Source of the DNA: Planctomycetota bacterium
GTDB lineage: Bacteria; Planctomycetota; UBA1135; GCA-002686595
Assembly: GCA_029259635.1 (NCBI GenBank)
Contig: JAJDEU010000043.1
Location: forward strand, 156,597-220,596
Direction: 5' to 3'
DNA: 64,000 bases
Both the position numbers and the translations under genes were made by a program. This document shows, one piece after another, positions 50,952 through 61,300 of this stretch (position 1 is the stretch's first letter; each line of letters begins with the position of its first letter). The notes under the pieces are model-generated. The model did not search any database. It saw only the letters and a list, made by a program, of their open reading frames with translations, and was not told the origin of the DNA.

Positions 50952-52403
50952 ATGTCTCGATTGAGCCCTGTCTTCTCACGACTCATTCTCCTCGGTGCGC
51001 TCGCGCTCGCTGCCTGCAGCTCGAAGCCCGATGACCGGCCGAACGTCCTATTGTTGTCGCTCGACAGCGTCCGCGCCGACCGAATCAGCGCTACCGGCTA
51101 TCGCCCCCCCACACACCCGGACGTTCTGACGACACCCCACATCGATCGTCTCGCCGCCGAAGGAGTGATGTTCGAGAACGCCTTCAGCACCACCTCGTGG
51201 ACGCTGCCCTCGCACATGGCGATTTTCACGGGCCTCCATGATGTTCTGCATGGTGTCATCGACAAAGACCGTCCGCTCGACCGCGGCCTGACCACTCTCC
51301 CCGAGCTCCTGCACGAGAACGGCTGGACTACCGGAGGCTTTTTTAGCGGCCCGTACCTCAACCCCGTCTTCGGTTTTGGCCAGGGTTTTGATCACTACGT
51401 CAATTGCGGAACGGTGGTCCCTCCCGAGCTCTTCGCCGATTCAAAGCTCGGCGACTGGCGAGAGATTCATCGGTTCTCCCACGAGACCGTCACCAGTCCC
51501 AAACTCTTCGGCGAAGCCAGCACATGGATTCGCCAAGCCGCAGCAACCGACCAGCCCTTTCTCGCGTTCATTCACTGGTGGGACCCGCACTACGACTACA
51601 AAGCGCCCGCAAATTACAACCGCATGTTCGACACGCAGTACACCGGCGAGTGGACGGGCTTGCGCAACGAAGATGTGTACAAGATGGTCGAGAACGCGGA
51701 CATCGACTTCATCCTCTCGCTCTACGACGCCGAGCTGCGCTATACCGACCACTTCATCGGACGACTGCTCGATCTCTTAGAAGAGCTCGATATCGATGAC
51801 GAGACGCTGGTGATCGTCACCTCCGATCACGGCGAGGAGTTCTACGAGCGGACGCGTTGGGGCCACCAACGCTCGCTCTTCGACGAGGTCCTGCGCGTCC
51901 CGTTGGTGATGCGCTTGCCGGGCTCGGTTCCGAAAGGTGTGAGCGTCGCCGGTCAAGCTCGCATTCAAGACATCTACCCGACCGTCGCCGAGCTGCTTCA
52001 ACTCCCTCCGCCGCGCTATCTCTCTGGCCAGAGCCTCGTGCCCTTGTGGAACGACTCCGACCATCCCGGCTACGCGCAGCAGCTTCACATGCTCGTTCCC
52101 CATCGGGAGATCGAACTGAGCGGCCTGCGCACGCCCACCGAGAAAATCATCTGGGATCACAGCGCGAAGACCGGGTCTTACTGGAACCTGGAGCGCGATC
52201 CTCTCGAAGCCAAACCGCTTCCCTTCACCGAGGAAGAGTTAGAAGCCGGTAAGCATCCCGCCATCGCGGCTCTCCGGGATTACATGCAGAGCATTCCGGC
52301 AGAGCGGGAACGGCTGCCCATCAGCGGCGATGAGGCTCGAATCGAGCTCGATGAATCCATGAAGCTGGAGTTGGAGGAAGCCGGTTACTTCGGGAAGGAC
52401 TGA
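50952..52403 (+). CDS. Sulfatase-fold lipoprotein lacking the CxPxR signature
   Basis: A 483-residue protein. The leader 'LILLGALALAACSSKP' ends in a lipobox. 'NVLLLSLDSVRADRISATGY' near residue 31, 'FLAFIHWWDPHYDYKAP' near residue 204 and 'LVIVTSDHGEEFYERTRWGH' near residue 288 give the metal sites of the sulfatase/alkaline phosphatase superfamily. At the nucleophile site the protein reads 'STTSWTLPSHMAIFTG', without Cys/Ser-x-Pro-x-Arg, so a formylglycine sulfatase is unlikely. A phospho-group transferase or hydrolase using Thr is an alternative. The same deviation occurs in the protein at 14215-15591. Confidence 0.85.
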   Translation: MSRLSPVFSRLILLGALALAACSSKPDDRPNVLLLSLDSVRADRISATGYRPPTHPDVLTTPHIDRLAAEGVMFENAFSTTSWTLPSHMAIFTGLHDVLHGVIDKDRPLDRGLTTLPELLHENGWTTGGFFSGPYLNPVFGFGQGFDHYVNCGTVVPPELFADSKLGDWREIHRFSHETVTSPKLFGEASTWIRQAAATDQPFLAFIHWWDPHYDYKAPANYNRMFDTQYTGEWTGLRNEDVYKMVENADIDFILSLYDAELRYTDHFIGRLLDLLEELDIDDETLVIVTSDHGEEFYERTRWGHQRSLFDEVLRVPLVMRLPGSVPKGVSVAGQARIQDIYPTVAELLQLPPPRYLSGQSLVPLWNDSDHPGYAQQLHMLVPHREIELSGLRTPTEKIIWDHSAKTGSYWNLERDPLEAKPLPFTEEELEAGKHPAIAALRDYMQSIPAERERLPISGDEARIELDESMKLELEEAGYFGKD

Positions 52404-52508
52404 GAAGCGCCGGGGGCTCCTCGAAAAACAAATCCATCTCCTCTCAAGACGGGCCAAGCTGTGCGCCGAACCATCCCCAGGGGCAAGTAAAGAGGGATAC
52501 CAGGGCGC

Positions 52509-53429
52509 ATGAGTGTGAAAATGAGCGGCGGGGAACAACCCGAGAATAGTGGCGCTTGGGGAACAGCATTGGTCGGCATGGCGCCGGTCTTGGCGGTCCA
52601 AGCCATCACTGCGCAGAGCGGCAAACTAGAACTGCTGACTCCGCCGGTCATCCACTTGGCTTCGATGCTCGGAAGCGGAGCGTGGAATCGCGACGATGCG
52701 AGTCGCACGATTGCCTACGACGCCGCGCTCGCTGCCTGCATCTTGCGCGCCGCCAACACCAACTCCTCGAGCACCCTGGGGAGCGCCGACGCCGCGGTCT
52801 CTCGTCTCGGTCCCGCGAAAGTCTTGGCCCTCAGCATCGCCCATTGCTTGCGCGAGCCCTACTCGACCCCGCGACCCGAGTTCGGCATTTACGAAGACCA
52901 ACTCTGGAGACACTCCGTCGCAGCCGCACTCGCCGCCGAGAGAATGGGAACCTATCTTCCACAGCCCATTCCGAACGAGTGCCTCTCTGCAGCGCTCCTT
53001 CACGACCTGGGCTACCTCGTACTCGCTCACACGCTCCCCCTCGATGTGCAGCTCTTACTGGCCGACGAATCCAAACAGGGTTGGAGTCTGTCACGCCAGG
53101 CCGAACTCGAGCTCGCCGGCACCGATCACGGCAGCGTCGGTGGTGCTATCGCGGGCCACTGGGGCCTCCCCCAAGTCTTGCTCGACGCCATCCTCGCTCA
53201 TCACTCGCCGAACACGATCCGGTCGGCGCACAATGCTCACGTCGCTCACGTCGTGAACGTGGCCGACATGGTCGCCGCGACGATCGGAGAGAGCCTTGGA
53301 AAGCGCGAGCAAGCACCGGTCGATGAGGCCGGCAGCATGCAGAAACTCTCCCTCTCGGAAGACTCCTTCTCCAAACTCGCGCAGGAGGTCTACGACGACC
53401 TCGAAGACGCTCTCGACTGGTACTCTTGA
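52509..53429 (+). CDS. HDOD-domain signalling protein
   Basis: A 306-residue protein with a single HDOD domain (about 40-270). 'LTPPVIHLASMLGSGAWNRD' opens the domain, 'AACILRAANTNSSSTLGSAD' near residue 78 is the conserved helix, and 'LSAALLHDLGYLVLAHTLPL' near residue 160 retains an HD pair. 'GSVGGAIAGHWGLPQVLLDA' near residue 203 is also typical. No output domain is attached. Start is ATG at 52509; an ATG at 52521 is also possible. It probably acts as an adaptor in a signalling pathway. It lies just after a sulfatase-fold gene, with no clear functional link. Confidence 0.83.
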   Translation: MSVKMSGGEQPENSGAWGTALVGMAPVLAVQAITAQSGKLELLTPPVIHLASMLGSGAWNRDDASRTIAYDAALAACILRAANTNSSSTLGSADAAVSRLGPAKVLALSIAHCLREPYSTPRPEFGIYEDQLWRHSVAAALAAERMGTYLPQPIPNECLSAALLHDLGYLVLAHTLPLDVQLLLADESKQGWSLSRQAELELAGTDHGSVGGAIAGHWGLPQVLLDAILAHHSPNTIRSAHNAHVAHVVNVADMVAATIGESLGKREQAPVDEAGSMQKLSLSEDSFSKLAQEVYDDLEDALDWYS

Positions 53430-53627
53430 ACCACACACCTCACCGCGGACAAGGACGGATTCCCGGCCTTTGACGGCACCCCCGGGCGGCTCCACCCGCC
53501 GAACCTCCCCACTCCTTCGGAATCCGCCTCGTCCTCCACAGATTCGTCCTTGCGACGGTTCGGGGATCGCTATAGAACCCCATGCTCGCCCGCTCCGCCT
53601 AACCGCCATCTTCCCCAACAGCTCCCC

Positions 53628-54317
53628 GTGAAACTCTCCATCGTCATCCCCGTCTATAACGAGGAACAGACCCTTCGAGAGCTGGTCTCGCGGGTGCAAG
53701 CCACGCCGCATGACAAGGAGCTCATCCTCGTCAACGACTGCTCGCGCGACGGGACGGCGGAGATCATGAAAGAGCTGGAGAGCGAGTGGGACAATCTCCG
53801 CTGCTTCCACCACGAGGTCAACCTCGGCAAGGGCGGCGCGCTCGCCACGGGCTTTCAAAAAGTGACCGGCGACGTCGTCATCATTCAAGACGCCGACCTT
53901 GAGTACGACCCGGATGACTACGACATTCTGCTCGCACCGATCAAAGATGGAATGGCCGACGTGGTCTACGGCAGTCGCTTTCTCGGCGGCCGCTACGTTC
54001 GCGTTCACCTATTCTGGCACTACCTCGGCAACCGCTTCCTCACGCTCTTCTCCAACTGCTTTACGAATCTCAATCTGACCGACATGGAGACCTGCTACAA
54101 GGTCTTCAAAGTTGAGTTCGCGAAGCGACTCGATATTCAGTCCAGAACCTTTGCCGTTGAGCCGGAGATCACAGCGAAGGTCGCGAAGATGCGCGCACGC
54201 ATCTATGAAGTGCCGATCAGCTACGCCGGACGGGACTACGACGAGGGCAAGAAGATCGGCCCGAAAGACGCCGTGATCGCGCTGTACGCTGTAGTTCGCT
54301 GGGGACTGTTCAGCTAA
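53628..54317 (+). CDS. Family 2 glycosyltransferase (DPM1/polyprenyl-phosphate sugar synthase type)
   Basis: A 229-residue GT-A enzyme without C-terminal membrane helices. The GTG at 53628 starts 'KLSIVIPVYNEEQTLRELVS'. 'LILVNDCSRDGTAEIM' near residue 33 and the DxD-containing 'DVVIIQDADLEYDPDDY' near residue 85 bind the nucleotide sugar, and 'GSRFLGGRYVR' follows. This architecture fits synthases that make polyprenyl-phosphate-hexose on the cytoplasmic face, the donor used by GT39-type enzymes such as those at 15581 and 48926. That link is an inference. A strong terminator follows. Confidence 0.88.
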   Translation: MKLSIVIPVYNEEQTLRELVSRVQATPHDKELILVNDCSRDGTAEIMKELESEWDNLRCFHHEVNLGKGGALATGFQKVTGDVVIIQDADLEYDPDDYDILLAPIKDGMADVVYGSRFLGGRYVRVHLFWHYLGNRFLTLFSNCFTNLNLTDMETCYKVFKVEFAKRLDIQSRTFAVEPEITAKVAKMRARIYEVPISYAGRDYDEGKKIGPKDAVIALYAVVRWGLFS

Positions 54318-54322
54318 ACGAC

Positions 54323-54355
54323 AAGAAGCGCAGACGAATCTGCGCTTCTTTGTTT
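54323..54355 (+). terminator. Intrinsic terminator of the GT2 gene
   Basis: Perfect 12-base arms (54323-54334 and 54339-54350) with a CGAA loop are followed by TGTTTTTG, six bases after the stop of the glycosyltransferase gene. It lies between convergent genes but fits rightward termination best. Confidence 0.92.
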
Positions 54356-54388
54356 TTGATCGACCTTTCGGCGGCTGCCCTCTGCCGG

Positions 54389-55588
54389 CTAGCGTGTCTC
54401 GAAGTCGATGAGCCAGAAGACCGTGTACCGATTGCGCGTGACACCTCGCTCGATCTCGAACATGCCGAGCGGAAGCATCGAGAGCTCCCAGGTCTCTACC
54501 GGCTCGCGCGTCTTCGAGTGCCGCGTTCGACTGCGGTAGTTGAAGCCGAACTGGAAGATGAAGTCGAGAAAGGAGACCTTGGCGCGTTCGATGTCGGATT
54601 CGTAGTCGAACAGAATCGGAATGGTGAAGTCGGTCTCATCGCTCAGGTCGTCGGCAACTTCCAGCTTGGCCGTGTGCCTGCCGATCGGTCCTTGAACCTC
54701 CAGCACGACTTTCGAGTAGGACTCTTCGCCCAGCTCAATCGGACTGAAAGTCGCTAGGTCGTACAGCGCTCCGCTCAGCTTCTCCATCTGAACTCGCCGA
54801 AGAACAGCAACTCGCAGGTCGTCGAGCGATTGAACCGCCTCGCCGTCGCAGGTCTGCACCCAATCCCCTTCGCGCAAGCCCGAGTAATAGGCCGGAGACC
54901 CCTGCCCCACACTCGAGACAACGACGCGGCTTTCGCTCACTCCGTAGAGCTCTTCGCACAGCTCACTTGAGAGCTCGGCGACTCGAAGCCCGGTGTACTT
55001 GAGGATGCCCGCGGACCCCTCAAGCGCAATCGAGTGAGTATTCGTCTCGCGCACGTCGCGACCGATCGGAACAACCTCGACCGAAGCCCTTCGCTCGCCA
55101 TCCAGCGGCTCGCCCTGTGTTCGATAGACGCGAATCGTGAACAGCATCGGCTCATCGACGGCGGCGTTCTGCTTGAAGTAGTCCTGATACTGCTCGGGAC
55201 TCGACATCTTGACACCGTTCACGCTCATGATGATGTCGCCCACCGAAAGACCGACCGAGGCTGCTGCGGAGTTCGGATTGACCACGGTCACCCAGACGCC
55301 TTCAAAGGGTGTCACCCCAATGGTCTGAGCTCGCTCTCGATTGACCGCGCCGACAGTGATTCCGACCTCTGGCGTTGTCTGAACAAAGGTCTCCGTGAGA
55401 TCGATACGAGAACCAGCGCCCTTACTGTTGTAGTACAGCCGCCAGGAAAACGTCCGTCCGTCCTCGCCTTCCTTGGAAGCCAAGACGAGCCCCTTTCCGT
55501 AGTTCGAGCGTGGTGCCGAGTCGAAATGAATACGGCAGCTCGTTAGAAAACAGCAGACGACTAGAAGCGAAAGATAGTGGCGTTTCAT
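54389..55588 (-). CDS. Lipoprotein with two PDZ domains
   Basis: A 399-residue envelope protein. The leader 'LLVVCCFLTSCRIHF' has a lipobox. A first PDZ domain covers about residues 80-170 ('VTVVNPNSAAASVGLSVGDI', 'IIMSVNGVKMSS') and a second about 190-290 ('VSSVGQGSPAYYSGLREGDW', 'VQTCDGEAVQSLDDL'). No Ser-protease domain is attached, so it binds protein C-termini rather than cutting them. A C-terminal beta-rich region follows. It lies 93 bases downstream of the anti-sigma gene on the same strand. PDZ proteins near ECF sigma factors often take part in envelope-stress sensing, suggested here only by context. Confidence 0.83.
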   Translation of the reverse strand: MKRHYLSLLVVCCFLTSCRIHFDSAPRSNYGKGLVLASKEGEDGRTFSWRLYYNSKGAGSRIDLTETFVQTTPEVGITVGAVNRERAQTIGVTPFEGVWVTVVNPNSAAASVGLSVGDIIMSVNGVKMSSPEQYQDYFKQNAAVDEPMLFTIRVYRTQGEPLDGERRASVEVVPIGRDVRETNTHSIALEGSAGILKYTGLRVAELSSELCEELYGVSESRVVVSSVGQGSPAYYSGLREGDWVQTCDGEAVQSLDDLRVAVLRRVQMEKLSGALYDLATFSPIELGEESYSKVVLEVQGPIGRHTAKLEVADDLSDETDFTIPILFDYESDIERAKVSFLDFIFQFGFNYRSRTRHSKTREPVETWELSMLPLGMFEIERGVTRNRYTVFWLIDFETR

Positions 55589-55681
55589 GATTGGGGCGTT
55601 AGAGCTAAGGACAGTGGTTCGGACGGGTCGTTGTTCAAGAGCGGTACGCTCGCCTCGACCTCTGAGTTCCCGATATCAGAG

Positions 55682-56857
55682 TTAAAAAAATCCGTTGGCT
55701 TCAGCTGCCGCAACCAGCTCGCCATTCGCTTTCCACCACGCGTTCCAGTTCTCTTTCCAGCTGGGACCGGGTTGGTCATCCCCACCGAACAGTCGACTTA
55801 CCAAAGAGATCGGTTCGACAGGGCGCTCGGGCTCGATCAGCTGCGACCGAATTGCGGGATCGGCAAGTGCGCGGTGTTGGATGCTCTCCAGCCGACGCTC
55901 GACGAGCGCCACGACTTCGGCATCCTCATCCTCGAGCCAGGCGACCAGCACGGGAACCAGCTCATCCAACGTTCCGCGAGTGGCCAGACTCACCGAGTCA
56001 TTCTCGCGCCGGACGGCGACCGCGGCGTTCTGATAGCGATCGGCGTAGTTTTCGGATTCGATTCGATCTTCTTCCACGCGCGCGAGCGTCGCCGAGTTCT
56101 CAACGCGGGCGGGCTCTAGGTCGACCGTCCCCACGTTCGCGGAGGCGAGGAGCTCTTCCTCGCGAAGTCGGTTGGCGTCGTTCAATCCCTCGACCAGCGC
56201 TGTGAACACGCTCGCCAGAGCGGCCGTGTCGAGTTCGATGAGCGGACCGCGGCGAACGATTCGCTCGACCTCCACCATCACCGGCACCTCGACGCGCTTC
56301 TCGACTGTTCGAATCACTTCGCGGATCACAACTTCGGGAGCGGGTGTTGCGTCGGCAACCGTCGGAGGAGTGTTGATTGCCGGTTCGATCACAGGAACGA
56401 TGGGCTCCGGATGGGTCGAATGACTGGATTGGTCGGCGAGCCGCTCTGTCGAAGCCGAGTTCGCTCCGATGGAAGGCGGAAGAATGCGAAGCAACAGGTA
56501 CACCGCCGCCGCGCCCGCCAAGAGAGCGACGGCGTGGCTCAGGACTCGAGTCCGACGCTCGCGTGCCCATCCACCGACCGGCGCACGAAGCGCCGCGCGC
56601 CGGAAGGCTTCATCGAGCTCGCCGCTCTCTTCCCGAGCCGCTGCATCCACCGCGCCCAGTATGAGAGACCGCACTTCCCGCGATGTTTCCACCGAACCGA
56701 GCCCCTGAAGCGCGCTCAACGATCGCTCGAAGTCATCGAACGCGCGTTCGCAACTCGAACAACTCTCGAGGTGCTCTCGAACTTGCTCCGCCCTCGCGGC
56801 CGGCAACACGCCTTCGGTTAGATCCGAGAACAGGCTCTCCGCTTTTTGGCACTTCAT
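55682..56857 (-). CDS. Zinc-finger anti-sigma factor with long periplasmic region
   Basis: A 391-residue protein. The N-terminal zinc-finger (ZAS) region starts 'MKCQKAESLFSDL' and includes 'VREHLESCSSCERAF', giving Cys and H-x3-C-x2-C ligands. One transmembrane helix ('VALLAGAAAVYLLLRILPP') near residue 110-128 separates it from a long extracytoplasmic part with Pro/Ala/Val linkers and a helical region ('VMVEVERIVRRGPLIELDTA'). ATG at 56857 overlaps the sigma gene stop by 4 bases, the classic coupled arrangement. It should hold the adjacent ECF sigma factor until an envelope signal arrives. Confidence 0.88.
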   Translation of the reverse strand: MKCQKAESLFSDLTEGVLPAARAEQVREHLESCSSCERAFDDFERSLSALQGLGSVETSREVRSLILGAVDAAAREESGELDEAFRRAALRAPVGGWARERRTRVLSHAVALLAGAAAVYLLLRILPPSIGANSASTERLADQSSHSTHPEPIVPVIEPAINTPPTVADATPAPEVVIREVIRTVEKRVEVPVMVEVERIVRRGPLIELDTAALASVFTALVEGLNDANRLREEELLASANVGTVDLEPARVENSATLARVEEDRIESENYADRYQNAAVAVRRENDSVSLATRGTLDELVPVLVAWLEDEDAEVVALVERRLESIQHRALADPAIRSQLIEPERPVEPISLVSRLFGGDDQPGPSWKENWNAWWKANGELVAAAEANGFF

Positions 56858-57450
56858 GAGTGACCTCCGATAGTTTGCTCTTTCGCACTTGTCCCCGACA
56901 ACCGGAGCCAATGATCGCGAAATGCGAGCCGCCCGCGATTGACGCGGGACTTCATCGTTCCAATCGCAACGTCGATGGACGTTGCCGCCTCGTCATAGCT
57001 GAGACCTTCGATATCCACCAGGAGCAGCGCCGTTCGAAAAGGCTCGTCCACACAGTCGAGCGACTCTTCAATCACCGCGCGTTCGTCCGTGTGCTCGCGA
57101 TCCTCTTTGGCCGCGAGCGACTCCCGAAACTCCTCGAGCGAGACGACACGGCTGCGCTCGCGGCGCCGGCCTTCATCCCGCGCGGCATTCACGACGATGC
57201 TGAACAACCACGCGCGAAAGCTCCGTCCGGGATCAAATTGAGAGAGCGCGTGAAAGACGCGCACCCAGGCCTCCTGCGCAAGATCCAACGCGAGGTGATG
57301 ATCGCGAAGCCGCCGCTCGAGCAGCGAGACGACCGAGCCGCCATAGCGCTCGACGAGCAGTTCGAACGCCGCGCGTGAGCCCGCAGTGGCCTCGGCAGCC
57401 AGCATTTCGTCGGAAGCCGTGTTGTCGAAGTGAAGGTCGGGGGAGCTCAT
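56854..57450 (-). CDS. ECF-family RNA polymerase sigma factor
   Basis: A 198-residue sigma-70 group 4 protein. Region 2 (about residues 25-95) contains 'LALDLAQEAWVRVFHALSQF' and 'FRAWLFSIVVNAARDEGRRR'. Region 4 (about 130-185) contains 'VDEPFRTALLLVDIEGLSYD' followed by the helix-turn-helix 'IDVAIGTMKSRVNRGRLAFR'. No region 1 or 3 is present, as expected for ECF factors. It is followed with a 4-base overlap by a zinc-finger anti-sigma gene and preceded, 100 bases upstream on the same strand, by a lipoprotein gene. Confidence 0.93.
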   Translation of the reverse strand: MSSPDLHFDNTASDEMLAAEATAGSRAAFELLVERYGGSVVSLLERRLRDHHLALDLAQEAWVRVFHALSQFDPGRSFRAWLFSIVVNAARDEGRRRERSRVVSLEEFRESLAAKEDREHTDERAVIEESLDCVDEPFRTALLLVDIEGLSYDEAATSIDVAIGTMKSRVNRGRLAFRDHWLRLSGTSAKEQTIGGHS

Positions 57451-57550
57451 GGATGGGGCTGAGAATGGCTACGCCCCTGCCGAGAGCGGAGTTCCCACTC
57501 TTTTCAATTTCTCACGGCTGGCCGAACCCGGCATCCGCGGAGCGCGAAAT

Positions 57551-58354
57551 CTACGAATCCACAAGCAGCCGAACCGCGTAGCGGCGGAGATAGCGCACTC
57601 GGCTGCCGGCGCGGACCTCGATCGTGATGAGCTCGCCTCCCGTCAACTCGGGTAGGTCCATCTCGAACCGAGCGAGATCCTCGCTCAAATCTCCCGGATC
57701 AAGCCGCGCTTCGAATGACCGGCCATCTGCGAGCGTGGATGTAATCGATCGCAGGCGCCTCGAGCGGCTTCCCGCGCTGAACTGGATAGCGCCGGTCATC
57801 GCGAGTCCGGAGCCGCGTCGACGAAACTCGATGAACTCCGGATCCAATCGAAAGGGCGCTAGACCCGAGTTCAGAAAAGTACCTGCGCTCGAACGAATCC
57901 GCTCCAAGAGCTCGTGAACCCACACCTCTTGAAGCGGCGCTTCGATCGCGAGCACGAGCCCGGCCTGCCCCTTCGGATAGGCGCCCGTCCAAGAGTCTTG
58001 AAAGCTCGAGTCGTAGAACCGAGCGCTGAGAACAACCTCGCCACTCGCGTCATCAATTGCCTCGGCTTCGCAGACGAAGATCAACTCGGCGCCCGTCTGA
58101 AGTGCATCGGTCAGACTGCTCGCCGCGCGAGCCTCCACGAATAACTGCTCATCGAAGCTCGTGGCCAACACCGCTGCTCCGCCATCGAGAGACTCCGCGG
58201 CAACCGTCACGTCCTCGTCGAGTGCGGCGATCGGCAAAATCGCAACGCGAAAAGGGAGCTCATCCGTAAGCCGGAAGGAAACCGAGTCCACCTTCTCTTC
58301 CGGTGTCGCGACGCAGGCGACGAGAAGCGGCAGGCACAACCACAAGCTTTTCAT
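57551..58354 (-). CDS. Lipoprotein of unknown function
   Basis: A 267-residue protein with leader 'LWLCLPLLVACVATPEE' and a lipobox at Cys14. The body begins 'FRVAILPIAALDEDVTVAAE', a pattern seen in proteins of the TolB-N/GNA1162-like family that build small alpha/beta periplasmic domains. 'AELIFVCEAEAIDDASGEVV' and a C-terminal beta-rich region follow. ATG overlaps the upstream gene's stop by 4 bases (58351-58354), so it is translationally coupled to the large FGE-like protein. It probably sits in the outer membrane facing the periplasm. Function unknown. Confidence 0.72.
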   Translation of the reverse strand: MKSLWLCLPLLVACVATPEEKVDSVSFRLTDELPFRVAILPIAALDEDVTVAAESLDGGAAVLATSFDEQLFVEARAASSLTDALQTGAELIFVCEAEAIDDASGEVVLSARFYDSSFQDSWTGAYPKGQAGLVLAIEAPLQEVWVHELLERIRSSAGTFLNSGLAPFRLDPEFIEFRRRGSGLAMTGAIQFSAGSRSRRLRSITSTLADGRSFEARLDPGDLSEDLARFEMDLPELTGGELITIEVRAGSRVRYLRRYAVRLLVDS

Positions 58355-61300
58355 TGGTCCGTTCCGATCTCATCAGCCTCGTCGGCAATCCACATGGGCT
58401 GACCGGGAGCCGCCATGCGATGGACGCGCGCTTCAACGACATCCGCAGCCTCTGCACATCGAAATCCAACCATCGGTCCACTCCACTCTCGCGGCCGATC
58501 GTCGACGACGGCGAAGTCGTGAGTCGGCGTTGCATAGGAACCGCCCGCGATCCAAAACGCGCCCGGCTCCAAGGGACAGGCGGTCGACGTCCACTCGGCG
58601 AGGTTGCTGCACAAATCGACAAGCTCTGTATCCGCCGTTCGATCGAAGCCGGCACCGCGAGCGCGCAGGTTTCGGTCCTCTCCCACTCGAGCGGCGCCGG
58701 ACTCGCCGTTCCAAGAGGATGTTGGCCGATAGAGTTCCCCTCCGCGAACGGCAATCTCCCATTCGCGCCAAGTGGGCAAACGCTTGCCCACCCAAGTCGC
58801 GTAGGCGCGCGCCTCGTCCAAGTTCACGCCGTGAACCGGATAGTCGACCCGCGCATCGCGCAGACGTACCAAGAGCTCCGCCATGCGCGACGGTGAAGGC
58901 ACGCGCGCATCCTCGGGCCAGTTCGCGCGGTTCGCAAAGCCATCGGGTGCCATGACGAAAGCCAAGTACTCCTCATTCGAGACTTCGGCTTCATCGAGAT
59001 AAAAATCGCCAATACTTCCCGGCGCGAGTTCGCGCACAAAGCTCTGCGCTCGCCCACGATCGAGCGCGCGGTTGAGCGGAGCGAGTCCCGCCCGCTCGAA
59101 CAGCTCATTCTCAATCGCGTCGCCGCGACCGCCGAACACATAGCTGAAGTCAACATTGCCCGCGACGCGCCGCATCGAATTGACCGGGGTGTCGCCGAAG
59201 TCGAGTTGCACTCTTCGATAGACCGGCCCGCGAATTTCTGAGATCATCAGGTCGGCGAGCTCCAGCACGCTCTCATTCGCGAATTGATCCAGAGCGGATA
59301 CGCGAAGCGTGGCGAGAGTCTTCGACCAAGAGGAGTCGAGCTCGACTCGGCCGGTGAACAAATCGTCCGCGCGAGTGAGCGAGATTCCCAGCTCGCGATC
59401 GCCGGCTCTGAGAAGGCACTCGGCGAGAGCAACCTCGTTTGGGTCGTCGATGCGGACTTGAATGGTCCACTCATCGCCGGAAGACGGGCGCCAGACCGCG
59501 CCGTCGGTGTTCGCGCTCGCAGAGACGATTTGAGTCGGGCGAACGAGCTCGATCGTCGGTCCGTCGCGCGCCACCTCGAACAAGACCTCCGCCACCGCGA
59601 GCGAATTGCCCGCAAGGTCCCGACCGCCGACTTGAAGCGCGTAGAGACCGTCGCGCTCGACGCTGTCTCGTGCGATCTCGATCGTAAATGGGCTCGTTCC
59701 CTCGATCGACCAGCGACGGCGCTCGGTGGGCTCGTCGCGCTCCGTGACCGGAGCGTCCGCGTCGCCCGGCCGCTCGACCTCGTACAGCCTGCAATCGATC
59801 GAGAGGACCCGAGCATCGGTCGCGCCGGTGTATTGGAGGCTCGCCGTGAGTTCGAAAGGCGAGTCGCCAAGTGCGCTTGTCCAATCAGCATGTTCCCCGC
59901 CGAGGCTCAGATCCGGCGCACGCTTGTCGACGACGATCGAATACTCCTGCACTTCGTCCGGGCGATCGACCGGCTCCGAACTATCCGGGTCGAGCTGAAA
60001 GGACTGAATCCCGACTCGGTAGGTCCCCGGCTCGCGAAAGGGGAGAGGGATTTCAATTCGCTGCCCCGGCGTTGCCTTCTTCGGGTCGACGGGAATTCGT
60101 TGCCCGCTCGGGTCATCGATGAAGGTGAAGAATCGCGCCGGCACTTCGGCGTGGCCTTCAAGCTCAAGCCGTGCGCTCTCTCCCGTCGTAAAAGCGGATG
60201 CGCCGGGTACCAAGGCTTGTCGGCCGGTGGCCGTCGCGAGGTAGCTCGTGAATTCCGCCTTGCCCGCCGAACGCAGGAACGCGATCGAAGCCGTTCGCCG
60301 GCCGCGCTCCGAGTCCGCTGCGCGAATGACGTACTCGTCTTCACTGACCGTGTAGTCGATTCGCCCGCGCACAACCTCCGTTCCCAGAGCTTGAAGTGCT
60401 TCGAACAGCGCAACCTCGTGAATCCGAAGTCCGCTGCTCGTTTCCGCGACACGCGGAGCTTCCTCGTCGCCTACGAAGAGCTGCCAGCTCAGATCCGACG
60501 GCCGCCGCGTCTCCAACCGAAAGACGGGTGCATCTTCCGGCGCTAGCACAACTCCATCCGTACTGCGCGGGGAAGCGGTCCATTCGCCGTCTTCGGCGGT
60601 TTGGAAGATCCCGACGATATCCACCAGGAGCGGATCGACGACGACCTCGATCGGCAGAGTGACCTCTTGTACTCGATTCGCCGAGTCGCGCAGGCTGAAC
60701 GTCAGTTCCGTCGGTCCCGGTTTCAGTTCAAGCCCGGCGAGCGAGTGGGCAAACCGTGTGGTTTCGGGCTCACTCGCGCGAACGGTCATGCGACGCGGCG
60801 CGCCGTAGCTCGCTCGAACGGTGATGCGTTCGACATCGGCTTGCCCTTCGCCGACGATCCACGCGGAGATGTCGGTACTCTCCGGATCGACCGGAATGCG
60901 AACCGAAGAATCCGTCGCATCCCGTGACCACTTGACTCTGGACTCGTCGAAACCGAGCGCGCCGACGCGCCAAGCGTCTTCGCCGAGAACGACCAGGGTA
61001 AAGGGCTTGAACACCGCGTTGCCCTCGACCGGTTCAAGGCGAACGCGCTCGCGTCGGTAGTTCCCGACTTCGTCGCTCCAGAATCGAATGCCATTCGCAC
61101 GCGTCCACTCGGCTTGAAAGCCGGCGATCTCGCGGCCATCACTTTCGGAAATCACGCGCAGCGCGGACCCCACCAGCTCCGCGTCCTCGCTGCCAATAAA
61201 GGTCAGCGCGACGGACTTTCGTCCGGGCCCCATGAACAGCGGGTCCGCGTCAATTTGAGCGCCGCCGTTCGCCGCTTTCAGTTCGTAGGTGACTTGTCCC

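Noticed and set aside
58351..59100. Functional formylglycine-generating enzyme that would activate the two sulfatase-fold proteins
   Set aside because: The catalytic Cys pair is missing from the FGE-like domain, and both sulfatase-fold proteins lack the CxPxR target motif.
59284..60546. 420-codon plus-strand frame opposite the FGE-like protein
   Set aside because: Arg-rich antisense shadow. The minus-strand gene has a clear domain structure and coupled neighbours.
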